Origin: Scleromitrula shiraiana
Taxonomy: Eukaryota > Ascomycota > Leotiomycetes > Helotiales > Sclerotiniaceae
DNA: 64,000 nt
Assembly: GCA_028455995.1 (NCBI GenBank)
Contig: JABELC010000011.1
Coordinates: 806,001 to 870,000, forward strand
Reading direction: 5' to 3'
Under the pieces are notes generated by a model. The model searched no databases, was not told the DNA's origin, and was given only the letters and a program-made list of their open reading frames with translations. Below are positions 1 through 12,102 of this stretch, one piece after another. How positions within the stretch are numbered: position 1 is the first letter of the stretch; the number at the start of each line of letters is the position of its first letter. The position numbers were made by a program, and so were the translations under genes.

Positions 1-46
1 GATTTGTTGTTTGGAATGCTAACATAGATCAACTTCTACAGTCAAA

Positions 47-1588
47 ATGGCCATTACCAAGATTCACGCCCGTTCCGTCTACGACTCTCGTGGAAACCCA
101 ACCGTTGAGGTTGATGTTGTCACTGAGACCGGTCTCCACCGTGCCATCGTCCCATCTGGTGCCTCTACTGGTACGTACAATCGATCCATATATTTAAGAA
201 TGCAAGGCTGATTGAAGTTGAATATTAGGTCAACACGAGGCTGTTGAGCTCCGTGATGGAGACAAGGACAAGTGGGCTGGAAAGGGTGTCACCAAGGCTG
301 TTGCCAATGTCAACGACATCATCGGCCCAGCTCTTATCAAGGAGAACATTGATGTCAAGGATCAATCAAAGGTTGATGAGTTCTTGAACAGCCTCGATGG
401 AACCCCAAACAAGGGAAAGTTGGGTGCCAACGCCATTCTTGGTGTCAGTTTGGCTGTTGCCAAGGCTGCCGCTGCTGAGAAGGTAAGATCATTTCTACAC
501 AATATGAAATATGTAACGCATATCTAAACTATACTCGTCCAGGGTATTCCACTTTACGCTCACGTTTCCGACCTTGCCGGTACCAAGAAGCCATATGTTC
601 TCCCAGTTCCATTCATGAACGTCTTGAACGGAGGGTAAGCAATTCAACGATTTGAAACAATGGAATAGAAACTAATCATTTGCAGATCCCACGCTGGTGG
701 ACGTTTGGCCTTCCAAGAATTCATGATTGTGCCTTCGTAAGTGATTTCTTCAAATCTCATCGTGCATTGGACTATGCATTAACAATCAATAGCGCTGCTC
801 CTTCTTTCTCTGAGGCTCTCAGACACGGTGCTGAGGTTTACCAAAAGCTTAAGTCTCTTGCCAAGAAGAAGTATGGTCAATCCGCTGGTAACGTCGGTGA
901 CGAGGGTGGTGTTGCACCAGATATTCAAACTGCTGAGGAGGCACTCGAGCTCATCACCGAGGCTATCGAGGCTGCCGGTTACACCGGAAAGATGAACATC
1001 GCTATGGATGTTGCTTCAAGCGAATTCTACAAGGAGGATGCTAAGAAGTACGATTTGGACTTCAAGAACCCAGACAGTGACCCAACCAAATGGATCACCT
1101 ATGCTGAGCTCGCCGATCAATACAAGACTCTTGCCAAGAAGTACCCAATCGTCAGTATTGAGGATCCTTTCGCCGAAGACGACTGGGAGGCATGGAGCTA
1201 CTTCTACAAGACTTCCGACTTCCAAATTGTCGGTGATGACTTGACTGTCACCAACCCAATCAGAATCAAGAAGGCTATTGAACTCAAGTCTTGCAATGCT
1301 CTCCTCTTGAAGGTCAACCAAATCGGTACTCTCACTGAGTCTATCCAAGCCGCCAAGGACTCTTTCGCTGCTGGATGGGGTGTCATGGTTTCTCACCGTT
1401 CCGGAGAGACCGAAGATGTCACCATCGCTGATATCGTTGTTGGTCTCCGTGCTGGTCAAATTAAGACTGGTGCCCCAGCTAGATCCGAACGTCTTGCCAA
1501 GTTGAACCAGATCTTGAGAATTGAGGAGGAGCTCGGTGACAAGGCCATCTATGCTGGAGAGAGCTTCAGAACTTCCGTTAACTTGTAA
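47..1588 (+). CDS. Enolase (2-phosphoglycerate dehydratase)
   Basis: Catalyses 2-phosphoglycerate to phosphoenolpyruvate in cytosolic glycolysis. Five exons, 47-170, 229-482, 543-634, 686-736 and 793-1588, join in frame to a 438-residue protein, the usual enolase length. The N-terminus reads MAITKIHARSVYDSRGNPTVE, and SGASTGQHEAVELRDGD forms across intron 1. The substrate loop NGGSHAGG forms across intron 3. Metal-binding and catalytic elements follow: SIEDPFAEDDW, VGDDLTVTNP, LLLKVNQIGTL (catalytic Lys) and the family signature MVSHRSGETED. The four introns are 51-60 nt with GTA/GTAAG donors. The promoter lies outside the window, so regulation cannot be judged. The C-terminal FRTSVNL precedes the stop. 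Identification is secure; only the exact exon edges are inferred by reading. Confidence 0.97.
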
Positions 1589-2109
1589 GTACCTAGGTAG
1601 AGTTAGGGCGGTCGATAAAAGTTTAGCTCGGTAATTGATTTATGCGGGTTGGAGGATGCCATAGCTTAAGGCTAATGATGAATGAAAGTACAAAATGAAC
1701 CAAGAACACTCTTGAACATTTATATGTGACTGGTAAACATAAGTAAAATGTAGTCTTACTTGTAATTGTTGGTGATGTTGTGTGTTCAACCATCTAAATT
1801 AGGCCGTGTTAGGCTAATAATAGTCAGGCACTAACTCACTGGACTCGACCTGACTCATTATCAAACTCACACGTAAAGTCGGGCAGCCCACTCCGATCGG
1901 AATTATTTATTTATTAAAATCCCACTTCCTTGTCGATTGCGGGCGCAAACCTAACAATACTTCAAAACTTCCAACAATCCCCTCAGTCATATAAAGAGAT
2001 TGATAGAACATCGAACAATCCTTAGATATTAAAGGAGCTGCTTTGTTTACTTCAACAAATAAAATAGGAACAATCTAGATTATTTGTTACATCTAATTCT
2101 ATCTTCAAT
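1589..2109. other. Intergenic spacer between enolase and eIF3j
   Basis: About 520 bases with no coding sequence that I can support. It holds the enolase 3' flank, including a perfect palindrome ACCTAGGT just after the stop (1591-1598), and the AT-rich promoter and leader of the next gene. Confidence 0.7.
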
Positions 2110-3169
2110 ATGCCTGACAAGTGGGGTAAGTGGTCAAAGTTTTAATTCTGCTATTTTTGAATATCATGGTTAAAGTTCTCCGAATTTGTGAGATGTGAGA
2201 TCTGAGATCAATCTCTTTCATATTTGTGAAAGGGTTTGCGCCGGAAGATCATGCAGGTGGAAAGGAGTGCTTTTGACTGACCGCTATTCTACCGATTAGA
2301 TGAAGAGTCCTCTGAGGAAGAATCCCCGCCAACCTCCCCGCAACAAAACGCCACAGCTGGTCCCCGAAGAGGAAAGTTTGACGATGAGGAGGATAGCGAC
2401 GATGTTTTAGATTCTTGGGACGCCGCTGAAGATTCTGAAGTCGAGCGAGAGAAGGCAAAGGTTGAAGCCGCACGAAAGGCCAAGGCGGAAGCTGAAGCCG
2501 CTGCAAACAAGAAATCCAAAGCCCAACGTATTGCCGAACGTCAAGCCGAACACGCACGTAGACTTGCAGAGGAAGAAGAGGAGATCAGTGAGGAGGATGA
2601 AGCTACACGAAGAGAACGTCTTAGAAGAACCGAGCAAGAGTCTGATTTGAAGCACGCTGAAGACCTATTCGGAAATATTGGTATCAGCAATTCCCGCAAG
2701 GCTACGACTGCCGCAAATGCTGTTCAACTGGATGATAAGAACCCCGCAAACACCGTTGATCTTACCACTCTCCCTCTTTTCGATCCCAAGACAAAACTAC
2801 AGTTTGAGAAACTTCGCGAAACTCTTGTACCTCTCGTTACCAGCAATTCCAAGAAGGCCCACTATATCATTTTCTTACAAGAATTCACAAAGCAACTCGC
2901 TAGGGATCTTCCAAGTGACCAAATCAAGAAAATCGCTAGTACATTGACAGCTTTGAGCAATGAGAAGATGAAGGAAGAGAAGGCTGCCGAGAAGGGAGGA
3001 AAGAAGAGCAAGGCTCAAAAGACCAAGGTCGCATTGGTTGCTAGCAGAAACGAGTCTACAGCTAGGGATACTAACGCCTATGATGACGATTACGGAGAGT
3101 AAGTTTCCTCCCGCCTCTGTCATATCTTCATATAATGTACTAATACATCTCAGTGATGATTTCATGTGA
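2110..3169 (+). CDS. HCR1: Eukaryotic translation initiation factor 3 subunit J (HCR1/eIF3j)
   Basis: Substoichiometric eIF3 subunit that binds the 40S decoding centre and assists initiation and ribosome recycling. Exons 2110-2125, 2300-3098 and 3154-3169 give 276 residues, typical for fungal eIF3j. The first exon encodes only MPDKW; splicing completes KWDEESSEEE, the acidic N-terminal motif that contacts eIF3b. A charged, probably coiled-coil stretch (about 75-125) rich in Lys/Ala/Glu follows, then the conserved helical core (DLTTLPLFDPKTKLQFEKL, about 155-230). The last exon adds only DDDFM after YG, matching the family's acidic C-terminal tail; without it the protein would end at GE. Intron 1 (174 nt) is longer than most here. 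Start and family assignment are firm. Confidence 0.93.
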
Positions 3170-3729
3170 AAGGACCTGGATTCTAATTAACATGATGTCT
3201 CAACCTACACCACCCAAGAAGAACAGCACCTCCACCTCCACCTTGCCTGGTATCAACAGCTTTAAAGGTCTTTTACATGATGGACTCGGCGAACTTAGAT
3301 CTACGTTCATCCCCCCATTCGCGAATGGCGGGGAGGGCAAAGGATGTTTTGTGTAAAGCACGCAATGGGTGTTTTAGAAAACTGGGTCCGTTCCGTTTGT
3401 TTGTGGAGGAAAAGCGAATTATATATCCCGTCTAGATTACCTGCTTTTGTTCTTGCGTGATTTGGGCTTCAATATCTGCTTCAATATAGTATGGATGGGT
3501 TGAGGACGTAATTGAGGATGAAAATCATAACATTTATTCATTTTACATATTTTGAGCTTTACAATTGCATCTTCACAAGTGATTTATGTGTTGTGCTGCT
3601 ATGTGTTCTAATCTTACTAATGTCAAAGTTTATGTCTTTCTATTGACTTTTATGTCTCTTTCTCAACAGACAGGCCAAAGCTCATCTTTCTCTCTCTCTC
3701 TCTCTATATATAAATACCGTATAATCGGC
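3170..3729. other. Convergent 3' spacer, with CT microsatellite
   Basis: Lies between the stop of eIF3j (+) and the stop of the thioesterase gene (-). A short (CT)n run sits near 3690-3706. The 67-codon frame at 3153-3356 overlaps the end of eIF3j and shows no family resemblance; I see no gene here. Confidence 0.6.
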
Positions 3730-5277
3730 TCAAATCTTACTACTTCCATTCCCATTCCCCCTCCCAACCTTAGTATTCCTCTCTGTCCCCACAATCAACG
3801 CAACATGATTACTAACCGCAACCAACTCCCCCCCCTCATCCCAAACCACCAACTCAATATCCATCCTCCCATTCCTAATCTGTTTCCTCTCCACCCTCAA
3901 AAATAACCACTCGACCCCTTCCTCCGGTAACTGCTTCTTGAAATCTATATTCAGCAATAGAGTCGGGAACCAATACTTCGCGCCCGGGATAGTTGACTTA
4001 GAATCTGAGTTCGAATCTGAATTTGACGCGGATATAAATTCGGCAGGCATGGGAAACATATCGCATGCGTAACCCAAACTGGCATCGGTCCATTTCTCGC
4101 CCGTGGAAAGCCGGATCCATTCGTCCATGATGGTGGGGGTGGGGTGGGCGTGCCGCGGGAAATAGGTGTGGGCTTTTGTGCTGGCTTTGCGGAATTTGTT
4201 GAAGGGCATGGAGCGGAGGATGTAGTTTGGGTCTTGGTTTGAGGATAGGAGGGGGAGGTTGACGGGGAAGGGAGGGGGGTAGGGGGTGTGGGTGTGCGGG
4301 GAGGAGGCGCCATGCTCGAGGGAGGTGTTGCTGTGGGTTAGGTAGGATACTACTTCGGTGAGGGAGTCTTGGGTTAGGGTTATGTGGAGGACGGATGTTT
4401 GGCGGCCGAGTTTGGTGTCTTGGACTGAGGGGTGGTGGGGGTTATTAGTGTTTGTTTTTGGGTGTAGTGGTGTTTGGGCTGGGGAGGGTGCCTGATCTAT
4501 GAGAGATTTCTCTCGATCGGTTTGGAGAACAAAACAAGAACGTGACAGAAGTGGTGGTGGTATAATAAGAGATCAGATGCGATAGGCTTGTTTTTTGGCT
4601 TCAAATACAAGCAAATCTTTTGCTTTTGCATTTTAATCGGTGTCTCAAGTGAACTACTTGAATTTGAAGTAACGAGCATCACAAGATCGAAGTTCTAAGC
4701 TTCGCAAGGTGTGTGCAGAAAGCGCAAACAAATACAGGAAGCAAAGCACAACAATTAGCAAAACATGGGAACGACTTCCTCCAAAACAGCAGGCACATCA
4801 ATATAACTCATAAAGCATAAGGTAGCGTCATTCAAGTGTAGACTCCTTACCAGTAAATAGAGCCGGACCGCCCTGAGTACGACGTAGAAACTCAAGGTGC
4901 AAAGAAATAGGATGAGGTTGATTCTGAGCGGAAAGTGTAGTTCCAAAGTGAAGTTTCGACACTTGTAGGAACACCGCAGTTATGAATCCCCCATGAGGAA
5001 CTGGAGTTTGGTAGTTAGATCTGGGATATGTGTGGATGCTGGGAAGGATGCTTATCTACCTGAGCCTATACACCAGTCCTGTATACGATATGTTAGCAAG
5101 AAGAATAGATGAGTGATTTTAATAAGGCTTCCCCAATCATATTTGGATCATTGGGTTGCATCAGGTTTGTACGTATTGGACGCATGAGCTTACATCTGGG
5201 AAATTGGCAGAATAAGTATGAGAAGTCAATTGCTCGACTTTTGTAGCCTCGGCGAAGTTGGTGTTTATTTTGGACAT
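3730..5277 (-). CDS. Thioesterase-like (TesB-type hot-dog) protein
   Basis: Likely acyl-CoA thioesterase of the fungal thioesterase-like superfamily (double hot-dog fold); substrate unknown. Four minus-strand exons join in frame to 315 residues: 5277-5194 (MSKINTNFAEATKVEQ), 5078-5060 (DWCIGS), 5000-4851 and 4424-3730. Hot-dog landmarks are VPHGGFITAVF at the exon 2/3 junction, SLHLEFLRRTQGGPALFTV across the last intron, and KLGRQTSVLHITLTQ with EVVSYLTHSN in exon 4. The second half carries MDEWIRLSTGEKWTDA and IELVVWDEGGELVAVSNH, as in the family. Most of the protein looks intact. Odd points: a 426-nt last intron, long for this window, and a sharp compositional switch inside the last exon (C-rich to G-rich on the sense strand). 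The exon 2 edges are the least certain part. Confidence 0.85.
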
Positions 5278-6851
5278 TTCTAAATGGATGTGATTGATAT
5301 AGATAGTATTGCAACAAGTGATATAATACACAATCTAGATGACCACGAAGAAGTTAAAGTTGTGCTAAAAAGTTCCTTTTGAATTTCTATAATAATACAA
5401 GAACATGATAGATCACGTCAATGGACGCCATATATTGGAGAATACGATTCTCCAACCGGGGAGCCGAGGCAGATTGCACTAGCTCTTATCGATTAGCATA
5501 GTGACACCTCGTAATCGTGCTTTAGTCCGCCGCGACTTGCTCAAACTTTCTCATGTTTTTTGACTCATTTCTTGCGTGGACTTCTTGTCTTGTGATTCAT
5601 GATATATATCTCTTGTGATTACTGCGCATTATTTGTTCTTGTTGAATCTTCATCTTCCTACATGATTGTTCCTCTTCCTGTGTAATTAAATCAATTATTT
5701 TGATCTTAAGTTTGGTAAATTAAGATGCAATCTCGCAATCTAAATTAGATGTGATGATGGATGAATGAATGAATGGATCAAATTGGTATAAATAATCCCC
5801 CTGGCTACTTCATCTTACCAAAAGTTTTGGCGGCCAGTCGATGTTCGTTATTCATCAAGTTATTAGGCCCAAAGTAATAGAACTATACAAGTTTCCCCGC
5901 AATCTTTGTAACTGTCCGATTGTTGGTCTGTTTCAATTCTATGTCAATGTCGAGTGGCTAAATTGGAATAATCTACGTCAACATTCAATAATGTTCGGGG
6001 GCTGTGAATATTGGAAGAAGTAGTGTAATGGTATTAGGTGGTATAGGTACAGTATAATAACTTTGAAGACCACGAGGCAGGTAGAGAGAGGGAAGGGAGA
6101 GTACTAATAAGAGCATATAGGATTGAACCATTACTATATATATACATCGTATTGTCTGCTTGCTTGCTTGCTGCTTACCTATGGGACTTATCACTTTATT
6201 GTTCAGAAATTATATAAAATTCATCTCATTTATTAAAAGCCTCTAATTTCCAACCTTGAAACCTGTCTAAAATTATATCTTCGCATATCCTCGAAACTAC
6301 TCCTCCATATATTCCTACAAACTACAGTACGGTATTTGACTACAGTATTGGACTACAGTATTCAATAACTGCCCAAGTGGATTAATAACTTTTTAGTGAA
6401 ACATCTGTTACTTTGTGTACATTTTTTAATATTTTGAAACAATTACCCTCTGGAAGTAACATATTAGTTCCAGTAGACGTAGACGTATACACGAACTAAC
6501 CGCTACCCTTTTTAATCACCGCGCCTAGCGAAGTTAGTAAGGAAACCTTAGAACTTTTAGAACTTACCTATCCGACTATTCTACCTAACAAGTCCCTATA
6601 CCTATACTATCCATATCTCACTCTAACTTTCTAACTTTCTAACTTTCTCCACTACAACAAAACAAATACCAACACTCATATACAACAATATTTGTTCTTT
6701 GGTTAAAGATATACAGCTTAGATGCCAAAACCTTTATTCTACTTACAGCTTTCGACAATATTGTCAGAGCAAGAGCAAAAACTCTTGCAATAACTTCAAA
6801 CAATCGCAATTTAGTGGGGTAACTCGCAAGTGAGGAACGATAGAAGATAAA
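5278..6851. other. AT-rich intergenic region (thioesterase / ArfGAP divergent promoters)
   Basis: About 1.6 kb between two divergently transcribed genes. Short open frames (for example 5841-6023) have neither family resemblance nor splice context. Local repeats include a triple TTTCTAACTT run near 6622-6647 and a repeated ACTACAGTA element near 6320-6362. No RNA gene seen. Confidence 0.6.
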
Positions 6852-9800
6852 ATGGGTAATGTTAGTAGTAGACCAGAGGAGAGCGCACCATTATATTTGA
6901 GGGATCAAACTCGTTGTAAGTATATCTATCTACTCTGGAGAACTTGGACAAAGATTAGGGATACTAATGATAATCTATCGCAGTAACGATCTCGTCCTTG
7001 TCAATCACCAACTCTCGAAGGAGAACCGTCTTAAATATTGTTCCAAACGGCTTTCCAGCCTCGAGAGTATCTGCGATCCGCGATCTTGGAGATAATGCTG
7101 TGGTGGAATATGTCCAGGTAACGGATATACGCATACATTGCATTTGTCCTACCAGAAATACTAATCGAAATCCTGCAGGACCCTGATACACTTCCGGGAG
7201 CCTCTCCGAATTTCCTTATAAAGCTCAACCATGATGAAGAACTTACTTTTAATTTTACATTCATTATACGACAAACGCAAGGTTTCCTTTCTGGTCATGG
7301 TGCACAGGATGCGGTTGGCTTTATAGATACAAATATCAATGGCCTTACATATGTATCAGCATCGACAGCAAGAGAAGTAGAGAATTTGGTCACTCGAGAA
7401 TTTCACGCCGATCCGAATTTACACAAGAACGCCAATGTACAATTAGTTGGAGATTATTCTACTGGCGGCAGTCAGTCAGTATCGTTCGAATGGTCGTGGA
7501 AATGGAGGCCTCCAAAGCCAACAGAGGATCGTGGGGGTGGCTGGAGAAACAACTGTAGTGTGAGTGGGATAATGCTCAGATGAAATGCTTATACTGACAG
7601 GTCTTAGTTTGTCGAGTATGATCAACGGGCACATAGATTGAATACTCTTGCCAGTTTCTCTTTCTGGGTTTCAAGTAAGTCGCAAGGCGTTGTATCGCAA
7701 TATTGTTGCTAATCAATGCGCAGGCGCACAAGTCTTGAGCTTGCCAAATTCTCCCTCGCCACCCTTTCACCTTGTTCCCCCTCCGAAGTTACGAGTTCCA
7801 TCCTCACAATCCATGGACTCGCGCGTGAGTGGCGGCGCAGAACTACTGTATGAAGACGCACCTCCATCACCGAACCCTCTTACCGTCGAATCGTTGCCAG
7901 TCCCACAATTCTTACCATTGGATCTTCCGAAAGTCGATGTTTCTTGTCAGAGGCCTGGTGAAGATATGAGTGCCACAGAAGATGGGCCCTTATTCCGCGC
8001 TACTATGAAAGCTTTGGAACAGAAGACTGGGAATATGCGCGCTCGCATGAAGAAAGTTCTCAAGAGAGCAGAGGCGGCAAAGGACAAACAGGCAGATTAC
8101 AATGAAGCTACCAAGGCCTTTATGGAGGCACTTCGTGAGGCCTCTAATTCAAATGCCAATGCAGTCCAACCCGCATTGGATCATTACTTTGATAAGATTG
8201 CGCGCGAGATTCTGCAATACGAAAAGCAAAACGCTGCAAATTTACAGAGGATCATTATTGAACCATTAGCGAAATTGTATACTTTCGACATCAAACAAGC
8301 CGAATCAAAGAAGCGGGATTTTGAAGAGGAAAGTAAAGATTATTACGCCTATGTATCACGATATTTGGGTCAACGGCAAGATTCTTTGAAGCAGAAGAAG
8401 CGCGTCGAAAGCGATACCAAATACCAGACGAAGCGCCGGAATTTTGAATTGAAACGATTTGATTACTCATCTTTTATGCAAGATCTTCACGGAGGCCGAA
8501 AAGAGCAAGAGGTGTTGTCTCATTTAACTAAATACGCAGATGCTCAAACACGAAGCTATTTGGCTGCCGCAAAGAAAGTCGAACAAATGTTGCCACAGCT
8601 AGAAGCGCTAAGTGCTGAAGTCCAAGATGCCGACAAGGAATTCCAATACCAGAGGACTGAGCGTGAGGAGAAACGGCGGAATCTCGAGAAAAGCACTGTT
8701 ACCTACGTTGAGCCCGAGACTGTCCCTGCGGACGGTGTAATACCAGGAACATCTGGCTCAGGTAATGGGGCATATATATCTGACTCGGAACTCAATCGAG
8801 CAGATAGTACTGGCCACCAATTAAGAACAATACCCACCAATAGCACAACTAATACGTTTGCCAATGGAGGCCTGAGCGAGTTTTCAAGAGCTCCTGGAAG
8901 TCTGACGTCTACGGTTGGAGGGCCAGTTGGGAGTCCAGGTACAAATGCTCGGTTTCGTGGAATTCGGGACCTTGAGGAAAAGGACCATACTCAAATCACG
9001 GCAAGTGAAAAATTGGGCACGCAGCGCAAAGAAGGTCTTCTTTGGGCCTTAAGTAGGCCTGGCAGTCATGTCGACCCAAGGGGATTAAACAAACAAGCGT
9101 GGCATAAGTAAGTGAAACATTCGAATCTGCCGTAAAATGTTACTGACTGGATATAGATTCTGGATTGTAGTCGATGCAGGCAAACTTTCCGAGTATAGCA
9201 ACTGGAAGCAGCGTCTAGACTTACATATGGAACCCATTGACTTACGTATGGCATCTGTCCGCGAAGCCCGTGATGCTGAGCGACGTTTTTGCTTCGAGGT
9301 AATAACGCCACAATACAAGAGGGTATATCAGGCAACCTCAGAGGACGACATGAAGAATTGGATCTCTTCAATCAATAACGCATTACAGAGCGCGGTTGAG
9401 GGTCGAGGAATGAAGGAAATACCTGCGCCTTCATCACAGCCAGAGTCTCACTCGATGAGAAGAGATATAGGATCCATCTTGACTGGGAAAAGCTCTTCGA
9501 TGAACCACGGGCATTCATCAAATCATAATAACAATCCTGTAAATAGTGTTTTTCGAAGAACAACTGTAGGAGCTAGACCCGCGTATGGACGTTCGAGTAG
9601 TAGCAGTTTTGATGAAAGTCCTGATAAACTTCTACAACTATTGCGGGACACGGATCAGGGGAATTGTTGGTGCGCAGACTGTGGGTCAGGTATTAAGACA
9701 GAATGGGTCTCGATCAATTTGGCCATTGTTCTTTGCATTGAATGCAGCGGTATTCATCGTTCACTGGGGACACATATCAGCAAAGTGCGCTCCTTGACGC

Positions 9801-10471
9801 TTGATATCAACTCTTTTACCACAGATCTCGTCGAGCTTCTTTTACTGGTTGGCAATCGGGTTGCAAATATGGTCTGGGAAGCTAGGCTCGATCCTAGTCT
9901 AAAACCTACACCACAAGCAACTCGCGAGCAAAGATTGAAGTTCATCACAGCGAAATACGTTGATCGAGCTTTTGTGGAACCGATCTCATCAACACTTTCG
10001 CGATATGCTACAGCTGATGAAACTCTTCTAGCAGCTGTGAAAAAGAATGATGTCCAGCAAGTCATCTATGCATTAGCGCTCAAGGCCAATCCAAATGTCA
10101 CGGACAGGTCTCGAGGGACGCATTCTGTTTTCTTGGCACTCGCAGCAGCAGACCCCGCCTCTCCAGCGCAAATAGCATCTCCTGCTCGCGCGGAGCCACC
10201 TGCAAAGATAGTGCCATTCCCAATTGCGGAGATGCTTGTTCAACATGGGGCTAACATACCGACTACACTGCCGGCATTCCCATTGAGCCGAAGTGCTACG
10301 TTATATATTGAGCAAAAGACTCAACGTGGAAGCACTACAAAAGATGTTGTAGCAGCATTGCCCACAACGCAGACTGCGCAAGAGAAATTGAAGGAGAGAG
10401 AAGCAAGATTGCAGAAGCGTGTGAGCGCTGGCGGGCGACTTGCTAAGACGCCTATTCCCGAACGTTCATGA
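6852..10471 (+). CDS. BAR-PH-ArfGAP domain protein (Csx2-like ARF GTPase-activating protein)
   Basis: Predicted to stimulate GTP hydrolysis on ARF at curved membranes in vesicle traffic. Six exons, 6852-6915, 6984-7117, 7179-7559, 7608-7674, 7724-9107 and 9157-10471, join in frame to 1114 residues. Order: a fungal N-terminal region of about 290 residues beginning MGNVSSRPEESAPLYLRDQT; a BAR-type coiled coil (about 305-545); a PH domain (about 650-770) interrupted by the last intron at KQAWHK/FWIVVDAGK and ending MKNWISSINNAL; a Ser/Asn linker; and an ArfGAP domain (about 830-955) with the zinc finger CADCG...CIECSGIHRSLG and the arginine finger. A degenerate ankyrin-like tail follows. Metazoan ACAPs share BAR-PH-ArfGAP-ANK but lack the long N-terminal extension. 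The start is supported by the short first exon and the exact in-frame splice to LTISSLSITNSRRR. Confidence 0.93.
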
Positions 10472-12102
10472 AGTCGAATGGTATATTAATGAATGATGAA
10501 TGATTTGGAGATACCATGGGTAGCATTATCGGCGTTCTTGAAATATTTTGTATTAGGCTAGGCTGTTAACTGGAAGGAAGGAAGGGAAGGCGGACAGGCT
10601 AGCTAGCTGGGCGGGCTGGGTTACAATTAATCATCACCCCATCTGTTACGTTGTGAGGTTTATGTATAAGCGAGAATTCATTCGCTCTTATGAGGATATA
10701 TATTTTATTTTCCAATGAAGGATTGGATTGGATTGGATTGGATAGGTTAGGATAGGAGTATAATTTTAATGGAATGGGATTATGGGATGGATGAATGGAT
10801 GGGGAAAAGATTATAATGTGGGTTGTTGGTTGTAGCTACACTACTACGCTACTGTTATCATGGGAATGATGGATGGGTGGGTGGAAAGAAAGGAAGAAGA
10901 GCAGTGTGATATTCAAGATAACATACTTACATCAATACAAGATAAATCTTGATTATTGTAACCTTTCTTACCTTACATGACATGGGTGTATATCTTGCAA
11001 TTGGATTCTAAACAGAGTGACAGACCAACTAACTAACTGCCGGTATAAGATACAAGAAATTAATATAATTTTGACATGTTGACATAAACAATAGCCTTGT
11101 TATCCACTTCGAATGTAATCATGATAAAGAAGTTCAAGGTTCTTCTCTCCTGATAGGCTTTCGCTTGACCCTTGATACGGTCGGTTGATACGATGGGATG
11201 GATACTCGATCCCACGGCATGACGTCAGGTGGATTCTCGTTCAAGATGTTGGAGAGTGGATTGTTGTTGCATGAACACATGAACTTCATATTATATCATA
11301 TCATAGTATATTATATTATATCATATCATATTATATTATATCATATCATATATATATATATATATATATATAATATAAAGTTTAATATCTTCCTAATCAA
11401 TCAATCAATTAATCAATTAATCAATTAATCGAAAGCCAATCTTGGAAACGAACCATCAAATCTTTTCTATCTTACAATCAATGATATTTTTATAAGTTAT
11501 TATTTTCCACTTGTTTATTTCAAAGGACTAAATTTGAAGGGTTCTTATTCTATACATTATTAAAGCATCACCAAGTCATTTTGATTACTGGTCTGTTCCT
11601 CTTGGCAAAAGCTTGATATATATACCTAGGTACTTTTTTCTACCTTCATACTCGTATGCCCAGTCTTAAGCCAGTTAAAGAAGCTTGTTTGACTCGTCGA
11701 CGGATAAAAAAGCTTGTCCAACTCGATAGTTTACTCGATTCCAATTGGCTTCATCCATTCGCGGAAAGAAAAGGGAAGGAAAGGGAAAAAAGGCGCGAGA
11801 TAAATCTACCTGCGTACGAGTTCATTTTAACCACTTCCGCATACATAATTCAATTGGAGGGCTGGGAATTTGAAGGAAGGAAAATTTCGTGATTGTTTTT
11901 TCTTTTGGCTTTTCTTCCTACCTCGGGAACGAACGAACGAACGAAGTTCTGCATTGTTGTGAATAATAATAATAAGAATATACGAGCTTGGCGGTATTTA
12001 CATGTAAGCTCTTTCTCACTACATATAATACCCTCTTCCAGCTGCGCAGATTGCGAAAGAAGTACGCTGAACCTTTTTCGCAGAAAGAAAGAAAGAAAGA
12101 AT
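10472..12102. other. Intergenic region rich in simple repeats
   Basis: About 1.6 kb without a supportable gene. It carries GGATT and GGATG runs (10725-10800), a mixed TATCA/TATTA then (TA)n stretch (11285-11375), an AATC/AATT run (11395-11430), one ACCTAGGT palindrome (11624-11631) and a direct GAACGAACGAACGAA repeat near 11927-11945. The frame open upstream of 12103 has no ATG and ends in the AAAG-rich leader of the next gene. Confidence 0.6.

Noticed and set aside
1016..1459. 147-codon frame antisense to enolase
   Set aside because: Shadow of a codon-biased, highly expressed gene; no signals of its own.
4425..5277. Initial view that the thioesterase gene was truncated
   Set aside because: Reading the minus strand further upstream showed three in-phase exons with the missing hot-dog half.
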